Notes under the pieces: generated by a model
What the model saw: only the letters and a program-made list of their open reading frames with translations
What the model was told of the DNA's origin: nothing
The model's database searches: none
NCBI RefSeq assembly: GCF_947500835.1
Contig: NZ_CANMTQ010000001.1
Location: forward strand, 248,001-312,000
DNA length: 64,000 nucleotides
Origin: an uncultured Halomonas sp.
GTDB taxonomy: Bacteria; Pseudomonadota; Gammaproteobacteria; Pseudomonadales; Halomonadaceae
Direction: 5' to 3'
Translations under genes and position numbers: made by a program
In this document: piece by piece, positions 42,587-52,492 of the stretch
Layout: every line of letters begins with the position of its first letter
Numbering within the stretch: position 1 is the first letter of the stretch

Positions 42587-45500
42587 ACAAACGTGTGGCC
42601 ATCATTGGCGCCGCCCATCGTTTTCCCGGCGTCGACAGCACCGAGACCTTCTGGCAGGCACTTAGAGAACAGCGCGACCTTGTGACATCCGTGGCCCCGG
42701 ACCGCTGGGGGCAGGAGGCGTTCTATCATCCGGACAAGCAGCAACCGGGCACCAGCTACAGCTTCGCCGCAGGCAGCCTTGGCGACATTTCCGGATTCGA
42801 TGCGGGCTTCTTTGGCATTTCCCCCCGGGAAGCAGCGCAGATGGACCCCCAGCAGCGCCTGATGCTGGAAATGACCTGGGAAGCCATGGAAGACGCGGGC
42901 ATCGCACCCCGGACGCTGCGGGGCAGTCAATGCGGCGTCTATGTGGGCGTGGCCAGCCTCGACTACTCCTATCGCATGGCGGACGACATGGCGGCGATCG
43001 ATACCCCGACCGCTACGGGCAATACCTCCAGCATCGTCTCAAATCGCATTTCCTATCTGTTCGATCTGCACGGCCCCAGTTTGTCTCTCGACACCGCCTG
43101 CTCCTCGTCCCTGGTCGCCTTTCACCAGGCCTGCCAGGCCATACGCGCCGGCGAGACGGATATCGCCCTGGCCGGTGGCATCAGCCTGCATCTGCACCCC
43201 TACGGCTTCATCATCTTCTCCAAGGCCAGCATGCTCTCGCCGACTGGACGCTGCCGGGTGTTCGATGCGGACGGCGACGGCTATGTGCGCTCGGAAGGTG
43301 GCGGCATGTTCCTGCTCAAGGATTACGACAAGGCCGTGGCGGACGGTGATCGCATTCTTGCGGTGGTAGCCGCCAGCGGCGTCAACACCGATGGGGACAA
43401 GGCCGGTCTCACCGTGCCCAACGCCGATGCCCAGGTTGCACTGATGACCGATACCCTGGCCAGGGCTGGCCTCGATGCGAATGATCTCGACTACCTCGAG
43501 GCCCACGGCACCGGCACTGCGGTGGGCGACCCCATCGAGGCCCGGGCCATTGGTACCGCCATAGGCCAGAAGCGCTCGCGCCCGCTGCCCATCGGCTCCG
43601 TCAAGAGCAACCTGGGCCATCTGGAAACCGCCTCCGGTATCGCGGGTCTGGCCAAGGCACTCTATGCCCTGCGCTTTCGCGAGGTGCCGGCCACCATTGG
43701 CATCAAGACCCTCAATCCGCGCATCGATTTCAAGGGCTGGAATCTTGAGGTGGTCACCCGCGCCCAGCCCCTCAAGCCCGAGGGCAATCTGACCATCGGC
43801 ATCAACTCCTTCGGTTTCGGCGGCGCCAACGCCCATGTGATTGTGCAAAGCCCACCGACGCCTGCAATCAATCGACAAGATTGCCATGCAGGCGACGAGG
43901 CGAACGCTGCCTTGCCGATTCGCCTGTCGGCCCGCAGCGAAGATGCCCTGCGCCAGAGCGCTCGGGAGCTCAGCGAATATCTGGGGCAGCGCGACATTCC
44001 GCTGCCTGATCTGGCCTACAGCCTTTACCATCGTCGCGAGCAGCATCCCTACGGCGCCCTGCTGTTTGCCGGGGATACCGCCCAGGTCATGGAACAGTTA
44101 GCCTGTTTCGCCGAAGGCGACGGCCCAACCCAGGTCGTCACCGGCCAGCGCATCATCGAGGCCCAAGGTCCGGTCTTCGTCTACTCCGGCAATGGCTGCC
44201 AGTGGGCGACCATGGGCAAGACCTTGCTTGCAACCTCACCGGTGTTCGCCGCCGCCATCGACGAGGTGGATGCGCTGTTCCAGCAACATGCGGACTTCTC
44301 CCTGCGCGCGGAGCTGGAAGGTCGCAATGGTACAGAACACAGCGGTGAAGAACGCGACGATTACGGGCGCAGTAACGAAGAACGGCTGGCCGCCACCGAA
44401 ATCGCCCAGCCGGCGCTGTTCGCCCTGCAGGTGGGCCTGACCCGTCTGCTCGAGGCGGAAGGTATCACGCCCACCCAGGTTACCGGTCACAGCGTCGGTG
44501 AAGTGGCCGCGGCCTGGGCCTGCGGCGCCCTGAGCCTGTTTGATGCGGTCAAGGTCATCTACCTGCGCAGCGCCTGGCAGGGGCAGACCCGCGGGCAAGG
44601 CGGGATGACCGCCGTTGGCCTGGGCTTTGATGCCATTCAGCCTTGGCTGGAAGATCCTCGTTTTCAGCACGTATCTCTGGCGGGTATCAATAGCCCTCGC
44701 GGTGTGACCCTGGCCGGCGCTACGGATGCCCTGGATCGTCTTGAGAAAAGTCTCGCCGCCGAGCGCATCACCGCCAAGCGTCTGCCTCTGGATTACGCCT
44801 TTCATAGCCCCGCCATGGACGGGATTCGGGAGGGGGTCATTGATGCGCTTGCGACACTGACGCCCCGGGCCGGAACGGTACCCTTCGTTTCAACCGTCAG
44901 CGGCGGGTTGCTCGACGGCGCGTCCCTGGGAGCGAACTACTGGTGGCGCAACATTCGCGAACCGGTGCGTTTTCAGGCCGCCATCGATGGCCTGATCGAG
45001 GATGGCGCCAACGTCTTCATCGAGATCGGCGCTAACCCGATCCTGCGCCGCTATCTAAACGACATGCTCGCCGCCCGACAGCGCTCCGGGGCGGTAATTG
45101 ATACGTTATCCAAAAAGGCGGATGCCGCCGAGGCCATGACCCGCTGCATCGCCCAGACCCTGCTCAGCGGCGTGCCGCTCCCGGCCACACGGCACTTCCA
45201 GGCCCCTGGCGCCTTCGTCGATTTGCCCCACTACCCTTGGCAGCGGGAGCGCTATTGGGTTCGTCCTACCGGCGAATCCCAAGGCTTGATGGCGCGTCAC
45301 TACGAGCATCCGCTGCTCGGCTATCGTCTTGCCCAGCAGGAGCTGACCTGGGAGAGCCAGCTCGACGCCAAGCGTCTGCCTTGGCTGGGAGATCATGTGG
45401 TCGGGGATGCCATCGTCTTCCCCGGAGCCGGCTATGTGGAGCTTGCCCTGGCCGCGGCCCAGGCCTGGAAGGCGCAACCGCTGATCGATCTCGAATCTCT

Positions 45501-48500
45501 TGAAATTCATGGCCCAATGCTGCTCGACGCGCCTCATGGCAAGCGCATGCGTCTCGACATTCAAGACAGGGATGGACGCCTGCGTATCCGCAGTCGCGAA
45601 CCCGCAAGCGACGAGCCCTGGAGCCTCAATGTCAGCGCCCGGCTGCTCATTCAGAGCCGGGGGCTTTCACTGAAGCGCGCAGCGCCAGCTCTGCCGACCC
45701 GGTCGCCGGACTTCGACCGGGAACAGCATCTGGCCTTGGCCCGGCTTATCGGCCTTGAGTACGGCCCGGCCTTTCAGGCCATCAGCCACGGCTGGCTGAC
45801 AGATGAAAACACCGTCATCGGCGCTGTCGACCTGTCGGCAGTAAACAGTGGCGCGCAAAACGCGACCCGCGAGACTCAGCAAGCATGCCTGCTGCCCCCG
45901 GGCATTCTCGACGGCGCCTTTCAGCTGTTCATCCCCTTGCTGGCCCAGGAGCTGCGTCAGGCGGCCGGCCTGGCCTTCGTCCCGGTGCGACTGGAGCGTT
46001 TGCAAATGCGCCTCGATGCCGGGGAGCCCGTGCTTGTTCAGGTGCGCTTGACCTCCCGAGCGCCGCATTCGCTGTGCGCCAACGTCGAGCTTTTCGATGC
46101 CGGCGGTCAAGCCATTGCGATCATCGAGGGCGCTCGCTTCAAGGCGGTGCGTTTGAAGCAGCCCAGCCGTCAGCGCTTGAGCTATCTAGATCATCGGCTG
46201 GTGCCGGCGCCGCGCCGTGCGTCGCCGCTGCCTCTCGCGGCAGACCAGCTGACCCTGGCCTTCGAGGCGCTGTCCCTGGGCTATCGTCAGGCGACGGGCT
46301 CGCGCTATGCAGGCGAGATCGAACCCCTGCTCGATGCCATGGTGTTGGCGTTTCTGCGCGAGGCCTTGGCTACCCAGGCGGACGCAAACGGGCATATCGC
46401 GCCAGCCTTCGCGAACATGGGCGCCCCCAGGACGGGTCAGCGTCGTGAGGCGCTGCTGAATCTCGCCCAGAACAATGGCCTGATCGAATCCCAAACCAAC
46501 GGCTGGCAGCTGCATGAAGATGACGACGACGTTCCAGCGGCGACGATCTGGAACCTGCTGATTCAGGACTATCCCGGCCATGCCGCTCTGATCCATCAAC
46601 TGGGTCGCCTGGGTCGTCATCTGCCGTCTCGACTCGTCGATGACGAGGATACCGATGCCACCGCTTGCGGTTCTCAACTCAATTCGCAGCTGTTTCAACA
46701 GGCCATCGGCGAACCCGGCTGGCACAGCCTGACCGAAGGCCTCGGAGAACAGATCGAGGCGCTGCTCGCTCTGCTACCTAACGGCCAACGACTCGATCTG
46801 CTGGAGGCCTCTGCCGCCCAGCCGCGCTTTGGAGGGCCTTTATTGGCAACGATCGAATCGGATCGCAGCCACTATCGTTTTCTCGCCGTTACCCAGCAAG
46901 CCCGCGCCGCCGCGGAAATACTGCGGGAGCAGCACCCCGGCATGACACTGCTGGACCTGGAAGACGCCACACCGGACGGCCCGGGGGCCCAGCTGGCGCT
47001 GGTCATTCTGGACGGATCTCTCGCCGAGACACGCACGCTGCTGGAACGCTTGCCGGCGCATCTGGCCCCGGAGGCTCACATCCTGTTGCTGGGTCTGGCC
47101 GGCACGAACTGGCAGCATCTGCTAGGCGCCTCGGTGGATGATCCCTTGGCAGCGCCCTGCAGCGCGGCAGACGCCAATCTGCTGCTCGAATCCCTGGGGT
47201 TCGAGGCGCCCACCCTGCTGTCACTGGAAGAGGGCGACAACGGCGCCTGCCTGCTTCATGCCCGGCCACCGGCCTCGGCGGTATCGCTTGAGCCGCCCCT
47301 TGAGCAGGGCAACTGGCTGGTGATCAGCGATGCGCCGGCGCGCGGGCTGGGTGATGCCTTGACGACGGGACTCGATGCCCGGGGGCAGGCAGTCATACAT
47401 CACACTGCCTCGAATGCCTCCATCAATGAGCTATTGGCGATGTTTCAGGCCAGCCAGATCATCGACCTGCGCGGCCTGGGCTGCACAAGTGGCGCCAGCC
47501 CGGGCCGGCGCTGCGCACTGGCCATGCAGTGGCTGCAGACCCTGGAATCCTCTGCGACACCCGCTCGCCTGTGGCTGCTCACCCAAGGCGTCAGCTCGAC
47601 GTTGGGTGGCGAATCGGATGCACTCGATATAGCAGAAGATGCCGCCCTGTGGGGCTTTGCCCGCTCGCTATACAACGAGGCCAGCCCGCATTCGGTGCGG
47701 CTGATCGATCTGCCCGTATCCGATGAGCTTTCGGATGACGTACTAAGCGCCCTGCTTGACGAGCTGTGCCAACCGGATGCGGAAACGGAAGCGGTGCTGG
47801 ACGACAAGGGCCAACGCTGGGCGCCGCGTCTGGGGCTACAAGATGCTCCGGAACAACACCATGCCGATGTGCTCCAGGATCAGGCATCAACCTTGAGTTT
47901 TGAGCTGCCCGGCCAGCTGCGCCACCTGCGTTGGCAAGCCCATGCGCTGTGCGAACTCGGCGAGCATCAGGTCGAGGTGCGGGTCAAGGCCACCGGGCTC
48001 AACTTCCGGGACGTAATGTACGCCCTCGGGCTGCTGTCGGACGAGGCCATCGAACATGGGTTTGCCGGCGCCACCCTGGGGCTGGAGTTTGCCGGGGAAG
48101 TGGTGCGGGTCGGCGCCAAGGTCGAGCGCTTCAACATGGGCGATGCGGTAGTCGGTTTCGGTCCGGCCAGCTTCAGCGATCGCCTGATCGCGGATACCCA
48201 TACCCTGGCGCCGCTGCCGGCGGGCATCGACCATGCGGCGGCGGCGACCATCCCTACCACCTTCTTCACCGTCTACTACGCCCTCAAGTATCTGGCGCGC
48301 ATCGCCCCCGGCGAACGGCTGCTGATTCACGGCGCCGCCGGCGGTGTCGGGTTGGCAGCGGTCCAGATCGGCCGCTGGCTGGGGGCACAGATCTACGCCA
48401 CGGTAGGTAGCGACGAGAAGCGCGACTTCCTCGAGCTGCTGGGGGTCGAGCGCCTTTATGACTCCCGTTCGCTGACCTTCGCCGAAGAGATCTTGCATGA

Positions 48501-50124
48501 CGATCCGGAGGGCCAAGGGGTCGACGTGGTGCTCAACTCCCTGGCCGGGGAGGCGATCAACCAGAATCTGCGGGTACTGAAACCCTTCGGCCGCTTCATC
48601 GAACTGGGCAAGCGGGATTTCTACGAGAACACCCATATTGGCCTGCGCCCGTTTCGCAACAATCTCAGCTACTTCGGCGTCGACTCGGATCAGCTGATGC
48701 GTGAGCTGCCGGCGCTCACCGAAACCCTGTTCTCCGAGATGATGGCGCTGTTCGCCGACGGCACCCTGACGCCGCTGCCCTACACCGTCTTCGACAGTCA
48801 TCGGGTGATCGAGGCGTTCCGCTACATGCAGCAGGCGCGGCAGATCGGCAAGGTGGTGGTGACCTATGACAGCGCATCTCCCGCCGTCACCGTCAACACC
48901 ACACCGGGGCGACTGACCCTGGACCCGGAAGCCAGCTATCTGGTCACCGGCGGCCTGAGCGGCTTCGGTCTTGCTACCGCCGAGTGGCTGGCGGACAAGG
49001 GCGCGCGCCATCTGATCCTGATCGGTCGCAGCGGCGCCCAACGCGAGGAGGCGCAGCAAGGCATTGCCCGACTCGAGGCTCGCGGGGTGCAGGTACATGC
49101 CAAGGCCTGCGACGTCACTCGGCGAGAAGATCTCGCCACACTGCTCGATGACTGTCGTGCCAGCCTGCCGCCGCTCAAGGGCATCGTGCATGCCGCCACC
49201 GTCATCGACGATAGCCTGATCCGTAACCTCGATGAAGAACGCATCATTCGCGCCCTGGCCCCCAAGATCGACGGCGCGCGCCATCTCGATGCGCTGACCC
49301 GGGACGATGCACTGGACTTCTTCGTGCTCTATTCCTCGGCCACCACCCTGTTCGGCAATCCGGGCCAGTCAAGCTACGTCGCCGCCAATCATTGGCTCGA
49401 AGCGTTGGCCAGGGCGCGTCGCGCCCAGGGGCGACCCGCCACCTGCGTGGGCTGGGGCGCTATCGAGGACGTCGGCTTCCTGGCCCGTAATACCCAGACC
49501 CGGGATGCCCTGGTAGAGCGCCTGGGCGGGCAGGCGCTGAACTCCACCGAGGCGCTTTCGGTGCTCGAGCAGATGCTGCTCAACGACACGCCGTTCCTGG
49601 GCGTGCTGGAACTCGACTGGCATGCCATTGCGCGCTTTCTGCCCACTGCCGACGCGCCCCGCTACGCGGAAATCGCCCGCAGCGCCGGTGATCAGCAGGC
49701 AACAAAGGGCGACATGGATTTTCGAGCGCTGCTCGATGAGCTTGAACCGGAGGAGCTACACGCTGCCCTGCTGACCCTGCTGCGCAAGGAGCTGGCCAAG
49801 ATTCTGCTCACGGAGGAGGACAAGATCGACCCTCAGCGTTCGATCTATGATCTCGGCTTCGACTCCCTGATGGGGGTGGAGCTGGTCACCGCCCTGGAGG
49901 CCCGACTCGGCCTGCAGATCCCGGTCATGGTGCTCAGCGAGGCATCGACCCTTGCCCGCTTTGCCGACTACCTGATGCGCAAGCTGCAGGGCCAGGACGC
50001 GGACACGGAAACCGGCGCCAATGAGGCAAGCAGCGACAAGGCGCGTCACCGCGCCTCGCTGATCGCCCTTCACGGTGTCGATGAGTCGCAAACGACACCC
50101 CAATACGCCGAGAGCGATGCATGA
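42583..50124 (+). CDS. Single-module iterative-type type I polyketide/fatty-acid synthase (RkpA-like)
   Basis: 2513 aa, domains in order. KS (1-425): Cys173 in DTACSSSL, His308 in EAHGTGT, His346 in KSNLGHLE. AT (about 530-850): Ser637 in GHSVGE, His741 in AFHSPAMD. DH (905-1190): His938 in GDHVVGDAIVFPG, Asp1110 in LDGAFQ. Region 1200-1600 looks like a degenerate methyltransferase: LDLLEASAAQP stands where a glycine-rich SAM loop should be. ER (1770-2085): HGAAGGVGLAAVQIG at 1916. KR (2110-2290): VTGGLSGFG at 2121, Tyr2265. ACP (2420-2490): Ser2428 in GFDSLMGVEL. All reductive domains look active, so a saturated chain is expected. No thioesterase; release by the next gene's product is likely. 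No phosphopantetheinyl transferase is nearby. Confidence 0.93.
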   Translation: MNKRVAIIGAAHRFPGVDSTETFWQALREQRDLVTSVAPDRWGQEAFYHPDKQQPGTSYSFAAGSLGDISGFDAGFFGISPREAAQMDPQQRLMLEMTWEAMEDAGIAPRTLRGSQCGVYVGVASLDYSYRMADDMAAIDTPTATGNTSSIVSNRISYLFDLHGPSLSLDTACSSSLVAFHQACQAIRAGETDIALAGGISLHLHPYGFIIFSKASMLSPTGRCRVFDADGDGYVRSEGGGMFLLKDYDKAVADGDRILAVVAASGVNTDGDKAGLTVPNADAQVALMTDTLARAGLDANDLDYLEAHGTGTAVGDPIEARAIGTAIGQKRSRPLPIGSVKSNLGHLETASGIAGLAKALYALRFREVPATIGIKTLNPRIDFKGWNLEVVTRAQPLKPEGNLTIGINSFGFGGANAHVIVQSPPTPAINRQDCHAGDEANAALPIRLSARSEDALRQSARELSEYLGQRDIPLPDLAYSLYHRREQHPYGALLFAGDTAQVMEQLACFAEGDGPTQVVTGQRIIEAQGPVFVYSGNGCQWATMGKTLLATSPVFAAAIDEVDALFQQHADFSLRAELEGRNGTEHSGEERDDYGRSNEERLAATEIAQPALFALQVGLTRLLEAEGITPTQVTGHSVGEVAAAWACGALSLFDAVKVIYLRSAWQGQTRGQGGMTAVGLGFDAIQPWLEDPRFQHVSLAGINSPRGVTLAGATDALDRLEKSLAAERITAKRLPLDYAFHSPAMDGIREGVIDALATLTPRAGTVPFVSTVSGGLLDGASLGANYWWRNIREPVRFQAAIDGLIEDGANVFIEIGANPILRRYLNDMLAARQRSGAVIDTLSKKADAAEAMTRCIAQTLLSGVPLPATRHFQAPGAFVDLPHYPWQRERYWVRPTGESQGLMARHYEHPLLGYRLAQQELTWESQLDAKRLPWLGDHVVGDAIVFPGAGYVELALAAAQAWKAQPLIDLESLEIHGPMLLDAPHGKRMRLDIQDRDGRLRIRSREPASDEPWSLNVSARLLIQSRGLSLKRAAPALPTRSPDFDREQHLALARLIGLEYGPAFQAISHGWLTDENTVIGAVDLSAVNSGAQNATRETQQACLLPPGILDGAFQLFIPLLAQELRQAAGLAFVPVRLERLQMRLDAGEPVLVQVRLTSRAPHSLCANVELFDAGGQAIAIIEGARFKAVRLKQPSRQRLSYLDHRLVPAPRRASPLPLAADQLTLAFEALSLGYRQATGSRYAGEIEPLLDAMVLAFLREALATQADANGHIAPAFANMGAPRTGQRREALLNLAQNNGLIESQTNGWQLHEDDDDVPAATIWNLLIQDYPGHAALIHQLGRLGRHLPSRLVDDEDTDATACGSQLNSQLFQQAIGEPGWHSLTEGLGEQIEALLALLPNGQRLDLLEASAAQPRFGGPLLATIESDRSHYRFLAVTQQARAAAEILREQHPGMTLLDLEDATPDGPGAQLALVILDGSLAETRTLLERLPAHLAPEAHILLLGLAGTNWQHLLGASVDDPLAAPCSAADANLLLESLGFEAPTLLSLEEGDNGACLLHARPPASAVSLEPPLEQGNWLVISDAPARGLGDALTTGLDARGQAVIHHTASNASINELLAMFQASQIIDLRGLGCTSGASPGRRCALAMQWLQTLESSATPARLWLLTQGVSSTLGGESDALDIAEDAALWGFARSLYNEASPHSVRLIDLPVSDELSDDVLSALLDELCQPDAETEAVLDDKGQRWAPRLGLQDAPEQHHADVLQDQASTLSFELPGQLRHLRWQAHALCELGEHQVEVRVKATGLNFRDVMYALGLLSDEAIEHGFAGATLGLEFAGEVVRVGAKVERFNMGDAVVGFGPASFSDRLIADTHTLAPLPAGIDHAAAATIPTTFFTVYYALKYLARIAPGERLLIHGAAGGVGLAAVQIGRWLGAQIYATVGSDEKRDFLELLGVERLYDSRSLTFAEEILHDDPEGQGVDVVLNSLAGEAINQNLRVLKPFGRFIELGKRDFYENTHIGLRPFRNNLSYFGVDSDQLMRELPALTETLFSEMMALFADGTLTPLPYTVFDSHRVIEAFRYMQQARQIGKVVVTYDSASPAVTVNTTPGRLTLDPEASYLVTGGLSGFGLATAEWLADKGARHLILIGRSGAQREEAQQGIARLEARGVQVHAKACDVTRREDLATLLDDCRASLPPLKGIVHAATVIDDSLIRNLDEERIIRALAPKIDGARHLDALTRDDALDFFVLYSSATTLFGNPGQSSYVAANHWLEALARARRAQGRPATCVGWGAIEDVGFLARNTQTRDALVERLGGQALNSTEALSVLEQMLLNDTPFLGVLELDWHAIARFLPTADAPRYAEIARSAGDQQATKGDMDFRALLDELEPEELHAALLTLLRKELAKILLTEEDKIDPQRSIYDLGFDSLMGVELVTALEARLGLQIPVMVLSEASTLARFADYLMRKLQGQDADTETGANEASSDKARHRASLIALHGVDESQTTPQYAESDA

Positions 50125-51437
50125 ACCAGACGCAAGACAATGCGCTCAAGCAGCGCCTGATCCAGCAGGCGCGCCAGCGCAAGCAGCACAATCAACAGCA
50201 AGGGTCTCCGGCAACCTCTGCCTCTCGCACGGCTGCGATCGATGAGCGCTTCACCCGTTTCGATCGCCAGCCGGGCTATCAGCAGCTTACCTTGATGCGC
50301 GAGGGTGGCGAGCAGTTCGGCGTGCGCAACCCTTTCTTCCGGGTCCACGAAGGCAATGCCGGCGCCACCACGGTGATCGACGACCGCGAGTGCATCAACT
50401 TCGCCAGCTATAACTACCTGGGTTTCTCCGGGCATCCAGCGGTCAATCAGGCCGGTGTCGAGGCGCTTGAGCGCTACGGCAGCTCCGTGTCCGCCAGCCG
50501 CGCCGTCTCCGGCGAACGTCCCATTCATCATGAGTTGGAAATCGCCCTGGCCGAGACCTATGAGGTGGAAGACGCCGTGGTCTTCGTCAGCGGTCATGCC
50601 ACCAACGTTTCTACCCTGGGCTATCTGCTCGGCCCTCGGGATCTGATCCTGCACGACGAGTACATCCACAACAGCAGCCTGGTCGGCGCCCAGCTCTCCG
50701 GCGCCCGGCGCATGAGCTTTGCCCACAACGACCCCCAGGCGCTGGACGCCCTGCTCAGCCGGCATCGGCATCAGTTCGAACGGGTGCTGATCGTCATCGA
50801 GGGGCTTTACAGCATGGACGGGGATGCGCCGGACCTGGCGCGTTTCGTCGAACTCAAGCAGCGTCATCAAAGCTGGCTGATGGTGGACGAGGCCCACTCC
50901 TTCGGCGTGATGGGGGAACGCGGGCTGGGGCTGCGCGAGCACTGCAACGTGCCGTCGCGGGAGGTGGATATCTGGATGGGCACCCTGAGCAAGAGCCTTG
51001 CCGGCTGCGGGGGATACATCGCCGGCTGTCGGGCGCTGGTCGAGCCGCTGCGCCACTTCGCCCCGGGATTTTTGTACAGCGTCGGCATGCCGGCCCAGGT
51101 CGCTGCTTCCTCGCTTGCCGCACTAAGGCTGATGCAGCAGGAACCGGAACGCCTTGCAAGCCTGCACCGGATTTCGCACTACTTCCTGCAACAAGCGCGT
51201 CACAAGGGACTCGACACCGGCGCGAGCATCGGCCTGGCGGTGGTACCGGTGATCATCGGCAGCTCTGTACGCGCCGCCGGGCTTTCGGATGCCCTGTTCA
51301 AACGCGGCATCAACGTCCAGCCGATCCTTCACCCCGCGGTACCGGAGAAAAGCGCGAGGCTGCGTTTTTTTCTCTCCTGCGAGCATACCGAGGCACAGAT
51401 CGACGAGACCCTCGCGGTGTTGACGGAAGCGATGTAG
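50121..51437 (+). CDS. PLP-dependent alpha-oxoamine synthase (RkpG-like)
   Basis: 438 aa, overlapping the PKS gene by four bases. After a 60-residue polar extension the AOS fold is clear: INFASYNYLGFSGHPAVNQA, YGSSVSASRAVSGERPIHHELE, VFVSGHATNVSTLGYLLG, DEYIHNSSLVGAQLSGA, VDEAHSFGVMGERGLG, and the PLP lysine Lys291 in GTLSKSLAGCGGYIAG. Family members (serine palmitoyltransferase, KBL, BioF) join an acyl thioester with an amino acid, losing CO2, to give an alpha-amino ketone. Here the acyl donor is probably the PKS ACP, as in fungal Fum8 or prodigiosin-type AOS proteins. The amino acid cannot be read. Corresponds to RkpG. Last gene of the operon; REP array follows. Confidence 0.92.
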   Translation: MNQTQDNALKQRLIQQARQRKQHNQQQGSPATSASRTAAIDERFTRFDRQPGYQQLTLMREGGEQFGVRNPFFRVHEGNAGATTVIDDRECINFASYNYLGFSGHPAVNQAGVEALERYGSSVSASRAVSGERPIHHELEIALAETYEVEDAVVFVSGHATNVSTLGYLLGPRDLILHDEYIHNSSLVGAQLSGARRMSFAHNDPQALDALLSRHRHQFERVLIVIEGLYSMDGDAPDLARFVELKQRHQSWLMVDEAHSFGVMGERGLGLREHCNVPSREVDIWMGTLSKSLAGCGGYIAGCRALVEPLRHFAPGFLYSVGMPAQVAASSLAALRLMQQEPERLASLHRISHYFLQQARHKGLDTGASIGLAVVPVIIGSSVRAAGLSDALFKRGINVQPILHPAVPEKSARLRFFLSCEHTEAQIDETLAVLTEAM

Positions 51438-51494
51438 AACAGATATCGCCCGGTAAACCGGGCTCCTACGGGTGGTCAAGATCACTGATTCTGG

Positions 51495-51955
51495 TAGGAG
51501 CCCGGTTTATCGGGCGATGGGCCGCATCAGCACCGGTTTTGGTGGGAGCTCGGTTTACCGAGCGATGGGCCGCATCAGCACCGATTTTGGTGGGAGCACG
51601 ATTCATCGGGCGATGGGCCGCATCAGCACCGATTTTGGTGGGAGCACGATTCATCGGGCGACGGGCCGCATCAGCACCGGTTTTTGTGGGAGCTCGGTTT
51701 ACCGGGCGATGGGCCGCATCAGCACCGGTTTTTGTGGGAGCTCGGTTTACCGGGCGATGGGCCGCATCAGCACCGATTTTGGTGGGAGCCCGATTCATCG
51801 GGCGATGGGCCGCATCAGCACCGATTTTTGTGGGAGCCCGATTCATCGGGCGATGAGCCGCATCAGCACCGATTTTGGTGGGAGCACGATTCATCGGGCG
51901 ATGGGCAATCTCTCCAGCGATTTTGGTAGGAGCCCGGTTTACCGGGCGATTACGG
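51495..51955. repeat. Head-to-tail REP array: ten units, exactly 48 bp period
   Basis: Units start at 51495 and every 48 bases to 51927. All are in the same orientation, each with GGGAGC, a core such as CCCGATTCATCGGG or TCGGTTTACCGAGC, then GCGATGGGCCGCATCAGCAC. It differs from the 84-87-bp paired arrays elsewhere. Because 48 is a multiple of three, several frames stay open through it; one joins the RAYT gene frame. Confidence 0.92.
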
Positions 51956-52050
51956 AAACCTTAACGGCGCCCGTTGAAACGCATCACTACAATTCTCCGG
52001 CCGGATACTTACACTACTTGGCGTTCCTGTTTCGTCCGGAAATCCTGTTC

Positions 52051-52479
52051 ATGCTTCACAGTCATGCCTTGCGAAAGGGCCGCCGCTCAATTCCTGGCCA
52101 TATCTATATGATCACCATCGTGACAAAACAGCGATACGAGTGGTTTCTTGATTTCCAATATGCTGCCGTAGCCTGTCGCAACTTTTATGCAGACACCATT
52201 GGTCAGCAAGGCGATACCCTTGCCTATGTCGTCATGCCCGATCATGTTCATTGGCTGTTGCATCTAAAGGGCGAACTCTCCGAGGTTGTGCGCCTTTATA
52301 AAGCCAAGGTATCACTGGAAATAGGTAACAGCATCTGGCAGAAGGGATTTCATGACCACGCGATCAGACAAGAAGAAGATATTCGCAAAGCTGCGCGATA
52401 CCTGATTGCCAATCCACTCCGTGCCGGTTTAGTCGACGACATCACGCGTTATTCTTACTGGAATGCGGTTTGGCTTTGA
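52051..52479 (+). CDS. REP-associated tyrosine transposase (RAYT, Y1/HUH family)
   Basis: 142 aa from ATG 52051. Family pattern: GHIYMITIVTKQRYEWF, then the HUH metal site in LAYVVMPDHVHWLLHL, KAKVSLEIGNSIWQKGFHDHAIRQEEDIRKAARYLIANPLRAGLVDDI (in parts: WQKGFHDHAIR, ARYLIANPLRAGLV, with the tyrosine of the active site) and YSYWNAVWL at the end. RAYTs are single-copy housekeeping-like relatives of IS200/IS605 transposases that bind and cut REP hairpins and are thought to spread them. It is directly flanked by the 48-bp array (100 bases upstream) and an 86-bp BIME array (14 bases downstream). All key motifs look intact. Confidence 0.92.
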   Translation: MLHSHALRKGRRSIPGHIYMITIVTKQRYEWFLDFQYAAVACRNFYADTIGQQGDTLAYVVMPDHVHWLLHLKGELSEVVRLYKAKVSLEIGNSIWQKGFHDHAIRQEEDIRKAARYLIANPLRAGLVDDITRYSYWNAVWL

Positions 52480-52492
52480 AGCCAATCACCCC

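Noticed and set aside
47887..49284. A 465-codon minus-strand frame inside the PKS
   Set aside because: It lies opposite the conserved ER and KR domains and is a shadow of GC-rich coding sequence.
51495..51955. CRISPR array
   Set aside because: Period is regular, but there are no unique spacers; each unit is nearly the same sequence with a palindromic REP core, and no cas genes are near.
51472..52050. N-terminal repeat extension of the RAYT protein as real coding sequence
   Set aside because: The open frame follows from the 48-base period; the opposite strand is open too, and the family starts near 52051.
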